The translations under genes were made by a program, and so were the position numbers. A DNA stretch of 64,000 bases from a virus. Below the pieces are notes generated by a model. That model ran no database searches. It saw nothing but the letters and a program-made list of their open reading frames with translations, and was not told the origin of the DNA. Positions 32,838 through 42,120 of the stretch are shown here, piece by piece; position 1 is the stretch's first letter, and every line of letters begins with the position of its first letter. Location of the stretch: positions 126,001 to 190,000 of IMG/VR virus record IMGVR_UViG_3300034104_004584; one strand, written 5' to 3'.

Positions 32838-33038
32838 TTATACTTCTGTATCAAATTGTGGGGACATATTTTCGAATATTGCATCAAGTTGTTCAGGGGT
32901 AAGACCCTTGGCGTACTCGGTTGCAAAATAAATCCATTCACCATCTTCACGCATTTTAATATCTACAAGACCAGCTTTATACATAAATTGCAAGTCTTGA
33001 ATTACTTGTTGTTTTGCGGATTCTTCTTCATTTAACAT
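32838..33038 (-). CDS. Hypothetical small acidic protein
   Basis: 66 aa with a helical start and segment GLVDIKMREDGEWIYFATEY. Two bases from the next gene; no family recognised. Confidence 0.5.
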   Translation of the reverse strand: MLNEEESAKQQVIQDLQFMYKAGLVDIKMREDGEWIYFATEYAKGLTPEQLDAIFENMSPQFDTEV

Positions 33039-33207
33039 TGTTATTACCTGGACAGTTTTCTATTAGTACGTGTAGATACTTGATGTGGTCTACTAATATT
33101 TTAATAGATTCACCATCGAGTACATAATTGGAATCAATGCCGTGAGACAAAAAAAGATTCCAATCATTATCTATGGAATATGTAGGTTCAATTTCACTTG
33201 GATTCAT
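33028..33207 (-). CDS. Hypothetical small protein
   Basis: 59 aa (MNPSEIEPTYSIDNDWNLF start). Overlaps the following gene by 11 bases. No family recognised. Confidence 0.55.
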   Translation of the reverse strand: MNPSEIEPTYSIDNDWNLFLSHGIDSNYVLDGESIKILVDHIKYLHVLIENCPGNNNVK

Positions 33208-33604
33208 AAGGTTTTCTCCACAAGGAAGGAGAATGTGCGTCCTCTATATCGAGCTTATGTTGCTCATTTTCATAAAGGCGAATCATATGAACACACGGAT
33301 CTCCACCTTCTGCAAACTCATTATCCTCTTGTTCGGACAAAGGAAAAGCATCATGAGTATAGCACAATGGTGGGCCACACCAATCGTTTTCTAAACCTAT
33401 CTTAATCCATTTATCGAATGTATCAATCTGATTAGGTTGTATTTTATTTTCAAGATAACCAATATGAGTTATTAGTTCATTTAACTGAATAACAGCACGC
33501 TGCATTAAGACTCTAAAAACTGGTGTGTCTACGTAAATTTTTGTTAATTGATTTTCAATTTCGTTAATAGTGTTTTGTATTTTAACTATTGTTAGATCAT
33601 TCAT
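33194..33604 (-). CDS. Conserved phage protein with CGPP/THD motif
   Basis: 136 aa from ATG 33604; a longer frame to 33718 would overlap the preceding gene. The C-terminal half (DWCGPPLCYTHDAFPLSEQE, then GGDPCVHMIRLY) is a Cys/His pattern that recurs in actinobacteriophage proteins of unknown role. The N-terminal half is helical. Confidence 0.65.
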   Translation of the reverse strand: MNDLTIVKIQNTINEIENQLTKIYVDTPVFRVLMQRAVIQLNELITHIGYLENKIQPNQIDTFDKWIKIGLENDWCGPPLCYTHDAFPLSEQEDNEFAEGGDPCVHMIRLYENEQHKLDIEDAHSPSLWRKPYESK

Positions 33605-33617
33605 AATAACTATTATA

Positions 33618-34001
33618 TCAGAAAGGTTCGTCTTGTTCGGATGGATCCCACTTTGTGCCTTCAAACAAAGAAGCTTGGTTTTTAGGAAATGGAAGTTTTC
33701 CCTGAGGATCATAAACATCGTCTAGATCGTGTGTTGTAACTTGAAACTGAAGACTAACAGCTTTATTTGAAAGCTTTGAAGATAATTTTTTAATAGTTTT
33801 ATCTAAATACTTTTGAAGTGCTTGTTTTTCAAATTCAGTTAAATTCAAAAAAACCTCATTGACTTCACCCTTTTTTTGATTCAAGGTGGATATAGCTTCT
33901 TTAATTAAAGAGCTATTTTGAAGGTGGTTGTTAAAAGATTCAGAGTTATTCCGAACAGAAGGAACATAAGAATCTGGCATAGGCCATGTTGCGGAGATCA
34001 T
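33618..34001 (-). CDS. Hypothetical protein with an unshifted in-frame CGG
   Basis: 127 aa. Helical middle with LNLTEFEKQALQKYLDKTIK. Codon 17 is CGG followed by AAT (33953-33951), the same bases as several frameshift sites, yet the frame continues without a break, giving an important counterexample to a fixed rule. Confidence 0.6.
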   Translation of the reverse strand: MISATWPMPDSYVPSVRNNSESFNNHLQNSSLIKEAISTLNQKKGEVNEVFLNLTEFEKQALQKYLDKTIKKLSSKLSNKAVSLQFQVTTHDLDDVYDPQGKLPFPKNQASLFEGTKWDPSEQDEPF

Positions 34002-34006
34002 GTAAT

Positions 34007-34321
34007 TTAAACTTTCTCTAAAGGAATTATTCTTTTTAGTCTTTTCTTACAAGAATGGGTAGGAGGTTCATCGTGGCCAATACCAATTTTTATAGAAACG
34101 CCACAACTAGAACACTGCCACTTTGTGCCAGCCTTATATTTAGTTGGCTGCAAAGGAGGTTCATTTACAATATAAGGTATCTCAATATCTTCGTCATCAG
34201 AATCATTTTCTACAACCAAGACAGGGACACAAGACGGGCAAAGTTTTGGTTTGCGTCCACGAGATTTTTGACGAGTCCATTTAACATTACAGGACTCGCA
34301 GGTGAGTTCTTCAGTTTCCAT
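34007..34321 (-). CDS. Zinc-ribbon protein
   Basis: 104 aa. Two cysteine pairs at each end: CESCNVKW...LCPSCVP and WQCSSCGVSI...SCKKRL. Likely binds nucleic acid or stabilises a complex; no family recognised. Confidence 0.65.
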   Translation of the reverse strand: METEELTCESCNVKWTRQKSRGRKPKLCPSCVPVLVVENDSDDEDIEIPYIVNEPPLQPTKYKAGTKWQCSSCGVSIKIGIGHDEPPTHSCKKRLKRIIPLEKV

Positions 34322-34336
34322 GATAAATTCTTTCTT

Positions 34337-34945
34337 TTACTGTTCCTGTATATAACAATAGTAAGGAGGTCCAGTATAAGGATCGTATTTTGCTGCAACA
34401 GAAATAGCTTTAAGGCATAGTGTTTTTACTTGAGGAGGAGTAAGTTGTTTCTTCTTATCGAACAAAACAGACATAGCACCCTGAGCATATGCGCCCCCAG
34501 TGCCTAAAGCATAAAGTCCGGTAACATCAGATGTCCAAGAATAATCTCCATCTACGACATAGATAGAACCATGAATGGAACAGATGATGGTGGAGCCTTG
34601 CTCAGCTATATGAGTAGAGTCATCTCTTTCAGGGGAAGCATATCCTTGCACTTCAAAACAAGCTCTAAGTGAAGGGATAAACTTAGTGGTAAAGAACTGA
34701 TCTAATTTAGAATCAGATAAACCAGGAGTTGGGACAGGTGGTTGAAAGACGTGGTGAATAATATTGATTGCACGTACGTCTCCAGCAGCACCTAAAAGGT
34801 ACTTTCCATTAGTAGCAACCTTAGAAGAGTTTCTTCCTAATGTCATTATTTGAGAGGCGAATCCGCCCTCGTCCATGGTAGATATTCTAGAGTCAGTGCA
34901 TATAACACTAAAGCCATCTCCTTGAACTCCTAGTATTGTAGTCAT
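34337..34945 (-). CDS. Proteasome-like Ntn hydrolase (HslV/beta-subunit type)
   Basis: 202 aa from ATG 34945, so the mature protein would begin with Thr (M-TTILGVQG). Further proteasome beta-type features: VICTDSRIS (D17 region), NSSKVATNGKYLLGAAGD (the K33-like and GxxGD segments) and YALGTGGAYAQGAMSVLF (SGGxxA-like). Probably a threonine peptidase. A phage AAA+ ATPase and ubiquitin-like system are encoded 8-14 kb away. Confidence 0.8.
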   Translation of the reverse strand: MTTILGVQGDGFSVICTDSRISTMDEGGFASQIMTLGRNSSKVATNGKYLLGAAGDVRAINIIHHVFQPPVPTPGLSDSKLDQFFTTKFIPSLRACFEVQGYASPERDDSTHIAEQGSTIICSIHGSIYVVDGDYSWTSDVTGLYALGTGGAYAQGAMSVLFDKKKQLTPPQVKTLCLKAISVAAKYDPYTGPPYYCYIQEQ

Positions 34946-35016
34946 ATTAATCCTTATACAAGTCAGAAGAATCAAATAAGAGTATACTGCAGGGAGATAG
35001 AAAATACAATTTTAAA

Positions 35017-35166
35017 TTAATTATTTTGTTTAACCAAAGTAAAATAAGAAGATCCAAATACTTGAATAGCTATTCTGTTAATTTGATCAGGGTTTGAGGT
35101 GGCATAAACATATGATCTATTAGATTTTTGTTTATTTTTGTTTTTTTTGCCTTTGCGCTTAGCCAA
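35017..35166 (-). CDS. Small basic hypothetical protein
   Basis: 49 aa from a TTG at 35166 overlapping the KTSC gene's stop. Lys/Asn-rich start (AKRKGKKNKNKQK), then a beta-like tail. A longer in-frame extension to 35331 only shadows the KTSC gene. Confidence 0.45.
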   Translation of the reverse strand: MAKRKGKKNKNKQKSNRSYVYATSNPDQINRIAIQVFGSSYFTLVKQNN

Positions 35167-35404
35167 CTGTAGTCCCTTCTTTGTGGACACAAAAAGAATG
35201 ATACACATTTCTGATGTTCTTATTAAAATAAGCACCGCCAGAATGCGCATCAATGAACTCTTGATGAACGTATGATGGAACATTTTTGTAAAGCCAAACA
35301 GCTTTAGAATTAAAAACAACCATAAGGTCATTTGATTCTATATCCCAAGCGCACATAAATAATGTGCTACTATTTGTAAAGTAATGTACTAATAATTTTT
35401 CCAT
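35159..35404 (-). CDS. KTSC-domain protein
   Basis: 81 aa. LMVVFNSKAVWLYKNVPSYV and GGAYFNKNIRNVY match the KTSC domain (named from lysyl-tRNA synthetase C-terminus), common as a stand-alone phage protein. Nucleic-acid association is likely. Confidence 0.75.
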   Translation of the reverse strand: MEKLLVHYFTNSSTLFMCAWDIESNDLMVVFNSKAVWLYKNVPSYVHQEFIDAHSGGAYFNKNIRNVYHSFCVHKEGTTVG

Positions 35405-35407
35405 AAG

Positions 35408-35494
35408 TGGAACGAGGAGGATTCGAACCTCCGAGGGCTTTAAAACCCTGACGGTTTAGCAAACCGTTGCTTTCGGCCACTCAGCCACCGTTCC
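35408..35494 (-). tRNA. tRNA-Ser (GCT)
   Basis: 87 nt class II tRNA. Acceptor GGAACGG/TCGTTCC, anticodon arm ACGGT-TTGCTAA-ACCGT, long variable arm, T loop TTCGAAT. Reads AGC/AGU. CCA not encoded. Confidence 0.95.
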
Positions 35495-35564
35495 GTAAAC
35501 ATACTAACAGGTTAACAATTTGTCCATTTTCGAAGTGATTCATCAGTAAATGTTAGTATGTTAG

Positions 35565-35638
35565 CGCCCTCGGTATGATTCGAACATACGACCTGCGGAT
35601 TAGAAGTCCGATGCTCTATCCAGCTGAGCTACGAGGGC
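35565..35638 (-). tRNA. tRNA-Arg (TCT)
   Basis: 74 nt, acceptor GCCCTCG/CGAGGGC, anticodon loop CTTCTAA. Reads AGA/AGG, the main arginine codons of this AT-rich genome, and does not read CGG. Confidence 0.95.
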
Positions 35639-35644
35639 ATTGAT

Positions 35645-36085
35645 TTATAGATCAGGATAAGAATGTTGTTTCTTAGTATCAGAGTCTATAAATAATTTTA
35701 TCTGAACAATTTGATTTTCGTCTTTAACCAAATAAAAAAAACCATTTGTCCAAAACATTCCAGCTACCAAATAACCTGGCTTATCATTTTTTGGAGTTAA
35801 GTGGTAAGCCAATCCTGTTTCTAGCATTTTATATTTAAAAACACCTAATGGATACGCACTCCAATAAGAATCATGAATTTTTAAATCTTCTGGAAAAGGA
35901 ATTTTACCATGAAAGTTTACAAAATTTTGAGTCAATAAATAAACAGCTTGAGGATCATGAATAGATGAATCATAAACAATCCAATCTTTATGAGCTTGAT
36001 AAAAAAGAAGGAAATCAAAAGAGTCCTGCTCATAAAGAGTAGGGTCTATAGATGAAATGTTTTCTATCAATAAATTGGGTGACAT
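35645..36085 (-). CDS. Hypothetical protein
   Basis: 146 aa, aromatic-rich; DYAYPLGVFKYK-type segments, YLVAGMFWTNGFFYLVK beta region. No family recognised. Confidence 0.55.
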   Translation of the reverse strand: MSPNLLIENISSIDPTLYEQDSFDFLLFYQAHKDWIVYDSSIHDPQAVYLLTQNFVNFHGKIPFPEDLKIHDSYWSAYPLGVFKYKMLETGLAYHLTPKNDKPGYLVAGMFWTNGFFYLVKDENQIVQIKLFIDSDTKKQHSYPDL

Positions 36086-36090
36086 AATAA

Positions 36091-36468
36091 TTAACTATTC
36101 TTTAGCAGTATCTTTACGTAAAGAGTCTTGCGCTCTATGTTAGATAAAAACTTAACAGCAGTCATTCGCCAGTTGTGTTGCTTATTAGAATAAAGAATAA
36201 AATCTTCTTCAGAATAATTAGAATTATTAAGCTTAACATTATTCTTGTGCATCTGTACTTTAGTGTTTTGACAAGAAAGTTGAAGTTCTATTTCTTTTCT
36301 TAAAAGCTGTAAAGAATAGTGCCAAAGATCTAAATGGTCATGAAGATAATTTATTACCTCTTGAGAAACCTCAGACTTAATGTCTGAGATAACTAATTCT
36401 CGAAAGCTAGAAAAGTCATCTTTAGATATTTTATCTATAGACAGTTCATTCAGTTGCTTCAGTGTCAT
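36091..36468 (-). CDS. Hypothetical helical protein
   Basis: 125 aa, helical and basic. Overlaps the uracil-DNA glycosylase gene by 23 bases. No family recognised. Confidence 0.55.
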   Translation of the reverse strand: MTLKQLNELSIDKISKDDFSSFRELVISDIKSEVSQEVINYLHDHLDLWHYSLQLLRKEIELQLSCQNTKVQMHKNNVKLNNSNYSEEDFILYSNKQHNWRMTAVKFLSNIERKTLYVKILLKNS

Positions 36469-37201
36469 TTTTGTTATCTTTCTTATAGCATAATTGGTAT
36501 ACTTGAGATATATCTTGTTGAAAAGAATCTTGTGCAGTTTCGCCGGATTTTAAAACGTAGTTTAAAGAATACAACGGATATATGGGCCAGCTTCCTAGCC
36601 AAGTAAGTTTCTGTTTATAATCTTTTATTTTTAAATCAGAACCAAATAAAGCTGACAAAACAGTAGCTCCAACAGTGCAGATTATCTTTGGGTTCATAAT
36701 ATGTATTTCAGACTGTAAGTAAGAAACACAGTTGTCTATATATTTTTGATCAACATCTCTAGTTGGACATCTTAATAGATAGGTCAAACATATGTTATCT
36801 GAAGAGAATCCAGAGTTCTTAAGAGAGTTGATAAAAAAATCAGAAGAAGCTTGATCTAAATACGAAGTCTCTAATACAAACAAAACATCAGGGTTATTGA
36901 CGTTCCATTTAGGAAGAGCTGGGGTAAGACTACCAAGTTGGCATTTTCTACAATTGTGTGCAACAGTATGAAGTTCGGTTATCTTCATAGAAGTTTTAGA
37001 CGCAATGGAAGAAACTCTTGCCTCTTTAATAATTTTTACCACATCTGCGTTAGGCAGCTTGCCATCAATAGCTTCAAATATAGAAGAGACAATGTCTGTC
37101 TCCATAAATCCTAATTGACCATAGGACTTAGAGGGAGATTCAGACAAAGCCTCATCTAAAATGTTTTGTAGTAAAGAGTCGTCGTATTGACTAGAACTCA
37201 T
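36446..37201 (-). CDS. Uracil-DNA glycosylase, family 4-like
   Basis: 251 aa from ATG 37201. NCRKCQLGSL provides two of the Fe-S cysteines typical of family 4 enzymes, followed by a PDVLFVLE strand and TYLLRCPTRDVDQ...CVSYLQSEI. A helical N-terminal extension of about 90 residues is unusual. Likely removes uracil from phage DNA. It overlaps the SSB gene by 11 bases. Confidence 0.75.
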   Translation of the reverse strand: MSSSQYDDSLLQNILDEALSESPSKSYGQLGFMETDIVSSIFEAIDGKLPNADVVKIIKEARVSSIASKTSMKITELHTVAHNCRKCQLGSLTPALPKWNVNNPDVLFVLETSYLDQASSDFFINSLKNSGFSSDNICLTYLLRCPTRDVDQKYIDNCVSYLQSEIHIMNPKIICTVGATVLSALFGSDLKIKDYKQKLTWLGSWPIYPLYSLNYVLKSGETAQDSFQQDISQVYQLCYKKDNKNDTEATE

Positions 37202-37631
37202 CTGGAACAGAGTATGACGAAGCGCCACCACTCTGCTTTGTTGCAGCAGCACCAGAAGAGGAATCAGACTTCTGGAATGAGCCTCCGGCGTAGGTAAGAG
37301 CTTCAGCTACAACAACAATCTTAGAACGATTCTGACTGTCTTGCTGCCAACGCTCTTGGATCAAACGTCCAAGAATCTGGATCTGAGAACCCTTCTTCAT
37401 CTTACCTTCTGAAACTTGCTTGGCAACAAAAGAAGCGTTCTTTGATGCGAAGTCAGATCCATCTTTAAGGTAATAGACAATGTCAAAATAACCAGAGCTA
37501 ACTCCGGCTCCCTTTTCACTGCCAGCATAGTCAACAGCAATGCGGAACTTAAGAATGTTTCCGTTTGCTACCAACTCTGGGTCTGATACGATACCTGCTG
37601 TGAGGTTTACTATGTTACGTGGGTCTATCAT
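37191..37631 (-). CDS. ssb: Single-stranded DNA-binding protein
   Basis: 146 aa from ATG 37631 with GGAAAG upstream. OB-fold pattern (NIVNLTAGIVSDPELVANGN, KGSQIQILGRLIQERWQ, SKIVVVAEALTY), then a Gly/Ser tail ending in acidic DEF as bacterial SSBs do. Coats ssDNA at the phage fork. Confidence 0.85.
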   Translation of the reverse strand: MIDPRNIVNLTAGIVSDPELVANGNILKFRIAVDYAGSEKGAGVSSGYFDIVYYLKDGSDFASKNASFVAKQVSEGKMKKGSQIQILGRLIQERWQQDSQNRSKIVVVAEALTYAGGSFQKSDSSSGAAATKQSGGASSYSVPDEF

Positions 37632-37646
37632 TTCTATACTTTCCAA

Positions 37647-37886
37647 TTAGTCTTTGTTTAATGTTTCTTTAAATGTATTAGATATTTGATCTAAAAATTC
37701 CGTAGAAGTTTTTACTGCTTCTATCGGTCCATATTGTACCATGAGATGATTCAATAAAGAAAGGAAAAGATTATATATACCAGATTTTAAATCTGTGACA
37801 ACATCAGTAGAAGTACCTTCTTCTATGTCGTCTACTAATTTAAATTCAGGAGCTTCCTGAGGTGTATCATTATCTTCTGTCGGCAT
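37647..37886 (-). CDS. Hypothetical small acidic protein
   Basis: 79 aa; acidic N-terminus, then a helix (YNLFLSLLNHLMVQYGP). Overlaps the HTH gene's stop by 17 bases. Confidence 0.5.
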   Translation of the reverse strand: MPTEDNDTPQEAPEFKLVDDIEEGTSTDVVTDLKSGIYNLFLSLLNHLMVQYGPIEAVKTSTEFLDQISNTFKETLNKD

Positions 37887-38184
37887 TTGAACTTACTCTA
37901 TTCGCTATTGCTTCATCTATAATTTGACCCAAATGTTTTGCGTCCCTATAACCTTTGTCATAGAGAACAGATATTATGGGTTTAGGATCAGCGTGGTTGT
38001 ATGTTATTAATTGGAGATTTAAAACATCGTTAATTGTATAAACTCTGTAGTTATTTAAATCTCTTCGAGGATCAGGATACTTTTTGTTTTTTTCTCTATT
38101 AGCAATAGTCAAAGTTGATACGTTTAATATCTTTGCAACCTCTGATCTATTAAAGCTAGGTTGAGAAGATTTAGCTTTAGACAT
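37870..38184 (-). CDS. MerR-like helix-turn-helix protein
   Basis: 104 aa. FNRSEVAKILNVSTLTIANR followed by RVYTINDVLNLQLI is a MerR/excisionase-type winged helix with the R-x-Y wing. Likely a DNA-binding regulator of the leftward genes. Confidence 0.65.
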   Translation of the reverse strand: MSKAKSSQPSFNRSEVAKILNVSTLTIANREKNKKYPDPRRDLNNYRVYTINDVLNLQLITYNHADPKPIISVLYDKGYRDAKHLGQIIDEAIANRVSSNADRR

Positions 38185-38250
38185 TTGGTTTGTTACCTTT
38201 TTTAAAGTTTATATTAGATATAATAGCAAAAAGGTGTATAAAAATCAACC

Positions 38251-39477
38251 TTAAGACAAAAATTTTTCATAAATATTAGCAAAAGTTTTTCTGAAAGAAA
38301 TAACATTAGGAACTTTTTGAGACAATTGAGTTAAAATTGAATCAGATGTAACAGCAGCAACAGCTTTGGCTATACTTTTTTCTGTAACAAGATTAGCCTT
38401 TGACAAAGCTACTTGATAAAGATGAGAGTCTCTTACACTTTCTTCAGAAATACAATCATCATAAGAGTGGTCGTAATCTTCGTCTTCTCCGTCGTGATCA
38501 TATTCACACAAAATTATGTCGTTTTCAAAAACATATTGATTGAAAAAATCTTGAGATGCATTTGCTTGTTCTTGGTAATAAAATTCTGCGTTAGTATAAT
38601 TGGACCAAACAATAGAACTTACTTGATCTAATGGAATAGATTCCCAGCATTTGAAGAATGCGTCGAAATAAGATTTATGAGTCAGTCTAGGAAGACCGTA
38701 AATAGGATTGCTTTTTAAGAACTCAATAGATTTTGGAACAGAGACTTCAGCCCAAGGTGCAAATTCTTCAAACTTTTTAGAAGATAAGAACTGAGCTATA
38801 TTTTCTGTTATATCAAAATTGAAACCACTATTCCAAACCCAGTCAAAAGCAGAAGCAATAACACCAGAAATAGTTTGAGGATACTTTTCTATGTCATCAA
38901 TAGATGCAAAGAAAGGACGACACAAGTTGCCATTAGAATAAAAGTTAAACATTGGAGGACAATAAACTGTTTGATCCGGATGAGTTAAAGAAGATTCTGC
39001 AAAGAACATTCTCACAGCAACCAATCTCATGTCAGATGGGTTAAAGGTACAAACATATACTTGCCATGGCAAAGGGATGTAATACTGAGAGGTGCTAGTT
39101 TCGTCTCGTATATTATCTCTGTAATCGTTATCTATATCAATAACCTGATAAGAAGGAGGGCGTTCAAAAACAACAACTCCATCAGAAACAAATCGAACAC
39201 CAGGAAAATAAATATCGTCTAATTTAAATCCAGAACTATTTATTTCTGATGTCAAAAGGTATTCTCTAAGAATGTTAGAAAAAGTAACACCGTCTAAATC
39301 AACAGTTTGAGCACCAGAACTAAAGTGTGGATTATTAACTTTTGCTATTGGCTTTTGGAATGCCCGGCTAAATAAAGTAGACTTGGAGACATCTTGTTCA
39401 GGAAAATGTTGAGTTTCAAGATAATAAACAGGAGGAGAAGAAAAATCATTAAAAATAAAATCAGCTGGAGACAACAT
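38251..39477 (-). CDS. E2-like (PRTRC-B-type) protein, copy 1
   Basis: 408 aa from ATG 39477 (GAGGAG 7 bases upstream). Contains VVFERPPSYQV, LPWQVYVCTFNP and an E2-like segment PPMFNFYSNGNLCRPFF in which the Cys is a candidate for the thioester. Related in layout to the genes at 39461 and 47629. Its CGG at 39366-39364 (next base G) is read in frame. Part of the ubiquitin-like cluster; function inferred. Confidence 0.55.
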   Translation of the reverse strand: MLSPADFIFNDFSSPPVYYLETQHFPEQDVSKSTLFSRAFQKPIAKVNNPHFSSGAQTVDLDGVTFSNILREYLLTSEINSSGFKLDDIYFPGVRFVSDGVVVFERPPSYQVIDIDNDYRDNIRDETSTSQYYIPLPWQVYVCTFNPSDMRLVAVRMFFAESSLTHPDQTVYCPPMFNFYSNGNLCRPFFASIDDIEKYPQTISGVIASAFDWVWNSGFNFDITENIAQFLSSKKFEEFAPWAEVSVPKSIEFLKSNPIYGLPRLTHKSYFDAFFKCWESIPLDQVSSIVWSNYTNAEFYYQEQANASQDFFNQYVFENDIILCEYDHDGEDEDYDHSYDDCISEESVRDSHLYQVALSKANLVTEKSIAKAVAAVTSDSILTQLSQKVPNVISFRKTFANIYEKFLS

Positions 39478-40672
39478 CTTCAAGCTCCTCTTGGATAGCA
39501 TTAAAATATGGAGATACTTCTTCGTTTGTTAGATCAAAATTAAAAGAGGTATTATTTTCAAAGAAATCATTGTTTTTATTTTGATAAAAATGATCATAAA
39601 TTTTTGCAACAATGTATGGATTAGAAGAATATAAATCAATATTTTCTTGAGAATAATTAGTGATAACTACTCTAGCACTGACAGAGGTAGTGGAATGGTA
39701 ATCAAAAGAGTTAGAGATAGAATCGTCTACTATAAGAGTAGGATTACTATAAGGAGACCAATTATAATCTCTTGTAACAGATTTCTTAGTTATTTGATTT
39801 TGAATCAAGGAAGCAATATTGCTAAGATGATCAGGAAAAGTTTCTCGACGTTTTTGAGAAACAATACTTAAATTATTTTTGCAGTGAGAAATATAATTAA
39901 GAAGCTCTTCTAAAGAAAGACTAGAAAGTAAGTAGAGCATTTGGTTATATGTTTTACCAGTGCTTCTACTTCCACCCAGTGCATTGTAATTCTTAGGACC
40001 CTTATTAGTCTTTAAAACTCTGTGTATAATGTCATTAGAGTAAAAATAATTACTAAACGGAAGAGCATTTGATAAGTCGCAATTCCAACCAGCAAAGTAA
40101 GAATTAAACAAAGCATTGTAGATGTCTGCTATAGGAGCTTGACCTTTAATGAGTTGAATAACAGGTTGGGAATCTTGGCCCATGCAAATATTGCCACCAC
40201 TACTATTTGGCAAGAAACAAGGAACTAAGTCTTCTTGAAATGAAGACAAAGGCTTGTCATTAAAATATATACTAAAAGAAAAACCGCTAGAAAAAGTATG
40301 ACCTTTAGGATCTAAAGATATAACACAAACAGTCCAAGGAATCCACATCTTAATAGAATCTAAATACTTTGGACAAGTTCTGTAGCTGTAAGAATTTGAA
40401 GTAGAAAAATCTACATCTATTTGAAAAGGTGGGCGTTCAATAACATAAACGTTTTTATCTTCAGAGACATAACGAACAGCTAAGGGGTACAAAGAAAAGT
40501 TATCTTTTCCATCAATCTTAGAGTAATTCATTTTAGCTTGTTCTAAGAAATCGTATTCATATACACTATATTTAAGATGAAGATCTTCTAAAACTGGGGT
40601 AGTAGCATTGCAGTGTGTAAAGAAAAGCTTACCCTCACTCAAAAGAGAGTATGCATAATTAATATAGTTCAT
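39461..40672 (-). CDS. E2-like (PRTRC-B-type) protein, copy 2
   Basis: 403 aa from ATG 40672. Contains VIERPPFQIDVDFS, IPWTVCVISLDP, and LPNSSGGNICMGQDSQ as the likely E2-like catalytic region. Then a helical and charged C-terminal half. Layout matches the gene at 38251, with which it overlaps by 17 bases. Confidence 0.55.
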   Translation of the reverse strand: MNYINYAYSLLSEGKLFFTHCNATTPVLEDLHLKYSVYEYDFLEQAKMNYSKIDGKDNFSLYPLAVRYVSEDKNVYVIERPPFQIDVDFSTSNSYSYRTCPKYLDSIKMWIPWTVCVISLDPKGHTFSSGFSFSIYFNDKPLSSFQEDLVPCFLPNSSGGNICMGQDSQPVIQLIKGQAPIADIYNALFNSYFAGWNCDLSNALPFSNYFYSNDIIHRVLKTNKGPKNYNALGGSRSTGKTYNQMLYLLSSLSLEELLNYISHCKNNLSIVSQKRRETFPDHLSNIASLIQNQITKKSVTRDYNWSPYSNPTLIVDDSISNSFDYHSTTSVSARVVITNYSQENIDLYSSNPYIVAKIYDHFYQNKNNDFFENNTSFNFDLTNEEVSPYFNAIQEELEDVVSS

Positions 40673-40680
40673 AGGTACCA

Positions 40681-41247
40681 CTAAGAGATTAAGGAATTTA
40701 AATAAGACTTATTTGATTTTTGTTCAACAATAGGAGAATCTATATTTTGAAAAGAATAATTAGGAATATATTCTTCTAAGAAATTAATAAAGACTTTTTT
40801 AGCTTCTTCTTCAACAGAGTTATCTAAGTTAGATAAGTTAGTATAAGATAAATTAAAAAGAACTTTTTCATCAGATGTATAAATCTTATAATCATAAGTT
40901 CCATTGAAAGAACGAAAACGAGTCAGATAATACTGTGTTGTTTTGTCGCCAACAGTAGCAGAAGCTTTTGAAGATATAGAAAAATCAGGGACATAAAAGG
41001 GACAAGAGTTCTGCCGAGCAGCAAAAGCACAGTGGGTAACGGAATTAGGCTGACTAGAAGCAAGCTGCATCAAAGGAGAAGAACAAGCATATACGCCAGG
41101 GTTATTGGCATACTCATATTTATCACTAGGATTTAACATATCTTTGTGAGTAAAAGACTTGCAAGATACTTCATATTGAGAAGCAATTCTTACAGCGATT
41201 GAAACATCTTCTACAAAAGAAGTGTCAGTAATATTTTCTGTAGACAT
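40681..41247 (-). CDS. Hypothetical protein of the ubiquitin-like cluster
   Basis: 188 aa. Contains AFAARQNSCPFYVPDFS in which CGG (41016-41014) is read as Arg in frame with C next. Lies between E2-like genes and the AAA+ ATPase; may be another component of the same system. No family recognised. Confidence 0.55.
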   Translation of the reverse strand: MSTENITDTSFVEDVSIAVRIASQYEVSCKSFTHKDMLNPSDKYEYANNPGVYACSSPLMQLASSQPNSVTHCAFAARQNSCPFYVPDFSISSKASATVGDKTTQYYLTRFRSFNGTYDYKIYTSDEKVLFNLSYTNLSNLDNSVEEEAKKVFINFLEEYIPNYSFQNIDSPIVEQKSNKSYLNSLIS

Positions 41248-41248
41248 A

Positions 41249-41896
41249 TTATCTCCAGGTCATACGAGAGTCTATGTAACTCTTGTGTTCAAGTTCTTGA
41301 ATTTTTTTGGTAAGAATATCTATAGAACTGTTCTTCTGAAGGATAACGTTATACAAGTATTCATTGTCGTTTTTTAACGAATTAAAATTGCGCAAAAAGG
41401 AATCAAATGTCTGTTGCATTTTATCAGTAGACTGTTGTACAGGTACAGAAAAATCTTCAAATAACAAAGTGGTATTAAAAAGAATAACAGAACCTGGACC
41501 AGATCCAATTTGTTTAAAGTAATTATTAGATGTTAAGTAATCATACAAAGCATCAAAGGCAGTAGGAAGAAAGTCAGAAAAGAATAAGTTTTTTAAAGAA
41601 GACCTAGAACCAAGATATACATAAGTATAGCTTTGAGCATGTTCTTCAAGCCATTGATTAGCAATGGATATTTCTTGTGAACTAAGTTCAGATATTTTAC
41701 TAGAATACAAATGTACTCCACACAAAGAACTTGGATTGTTAGCAGAGAAGTTTTTGAGTGAAGCGTAATTCTTTTTAGCAAGATTAAATGCTACATAAGA
41801 ATTTAAAGGATAAAGATAATCATCCATAGAACCAAGAATGGGGTTCATTATTTGTGTAGAAAAATCTGGCCGTGTAAGATCAGAAAGAAATATCAT
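41249..41896 (-). CDS. Hypothetical protein
   Basis: 215 aa. An in-frame CGG (41872-41870, next base C) is read through normally. C-terminal helix (ILTKKIQELEH). Overlaps the next gene's stop by ATGA. No family recognised. Confidence 0.55.
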   Translation of the reverse strand: MIFLSDLTRPDFSTQIMNPILGSMDDYLYPLNSYVAFNLAKKNYASLKNFSANNPSSLCGVHLYSSKISELSSQEISIANQWLEEHAQSYTYVYLGSRSSLKNLFFSDFLPTAFDALYDYLTSNNYFKQIGSGPGSVILFNTTLLFEDFSVPVQQSTDKMQQTFDSFLRNFNSLKNDNEYLYNVILQKNSSIDILTKKIQELEHKSYIDSRMTWR

Positions 41897-42120
41897 ATAT
41901 TCTCCATAGAAATAGAATCAAAAGATAGTGTTTTGTTTTTTAACAAATCAGATATCTGTAAAGATGATATATGCAGAGAAAGAATATCTGGATAGATAGA
42001 CTTTGCGACTGGATATATTTTAGATAAATAAAAAAGATTGTTTAATATTGCAGACTCTTCTAGGTCTACAAAAAGAACAGAAGTGTTATTGATCGGTTCC
42101 GTCAGATAACTTTTCTGCAA
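41893..42120 (-). CDS. Hypothetical protein, start uncertain
   Basis: About 75 aa if the TTG at 42120 is used; the frame is open to 42174 inside the neighbouring gene. Helical C-terminus. Overlaps both neighbours. Confidence 0.4.
   Translation of the reverse strand: MQKSYLTEPINNTSVLFVDLEESAILNNLFYLSKIYPVAKSIYPDILSLHISSLQISDLLKNKTLSFDSISMENI

Noticed and set aside
35017-35331. 104-aa ORF covering the KTSC gene
   Set aside because: Only its last 49 codons lie outside the KTSC gene; the rest is a shadow frame.
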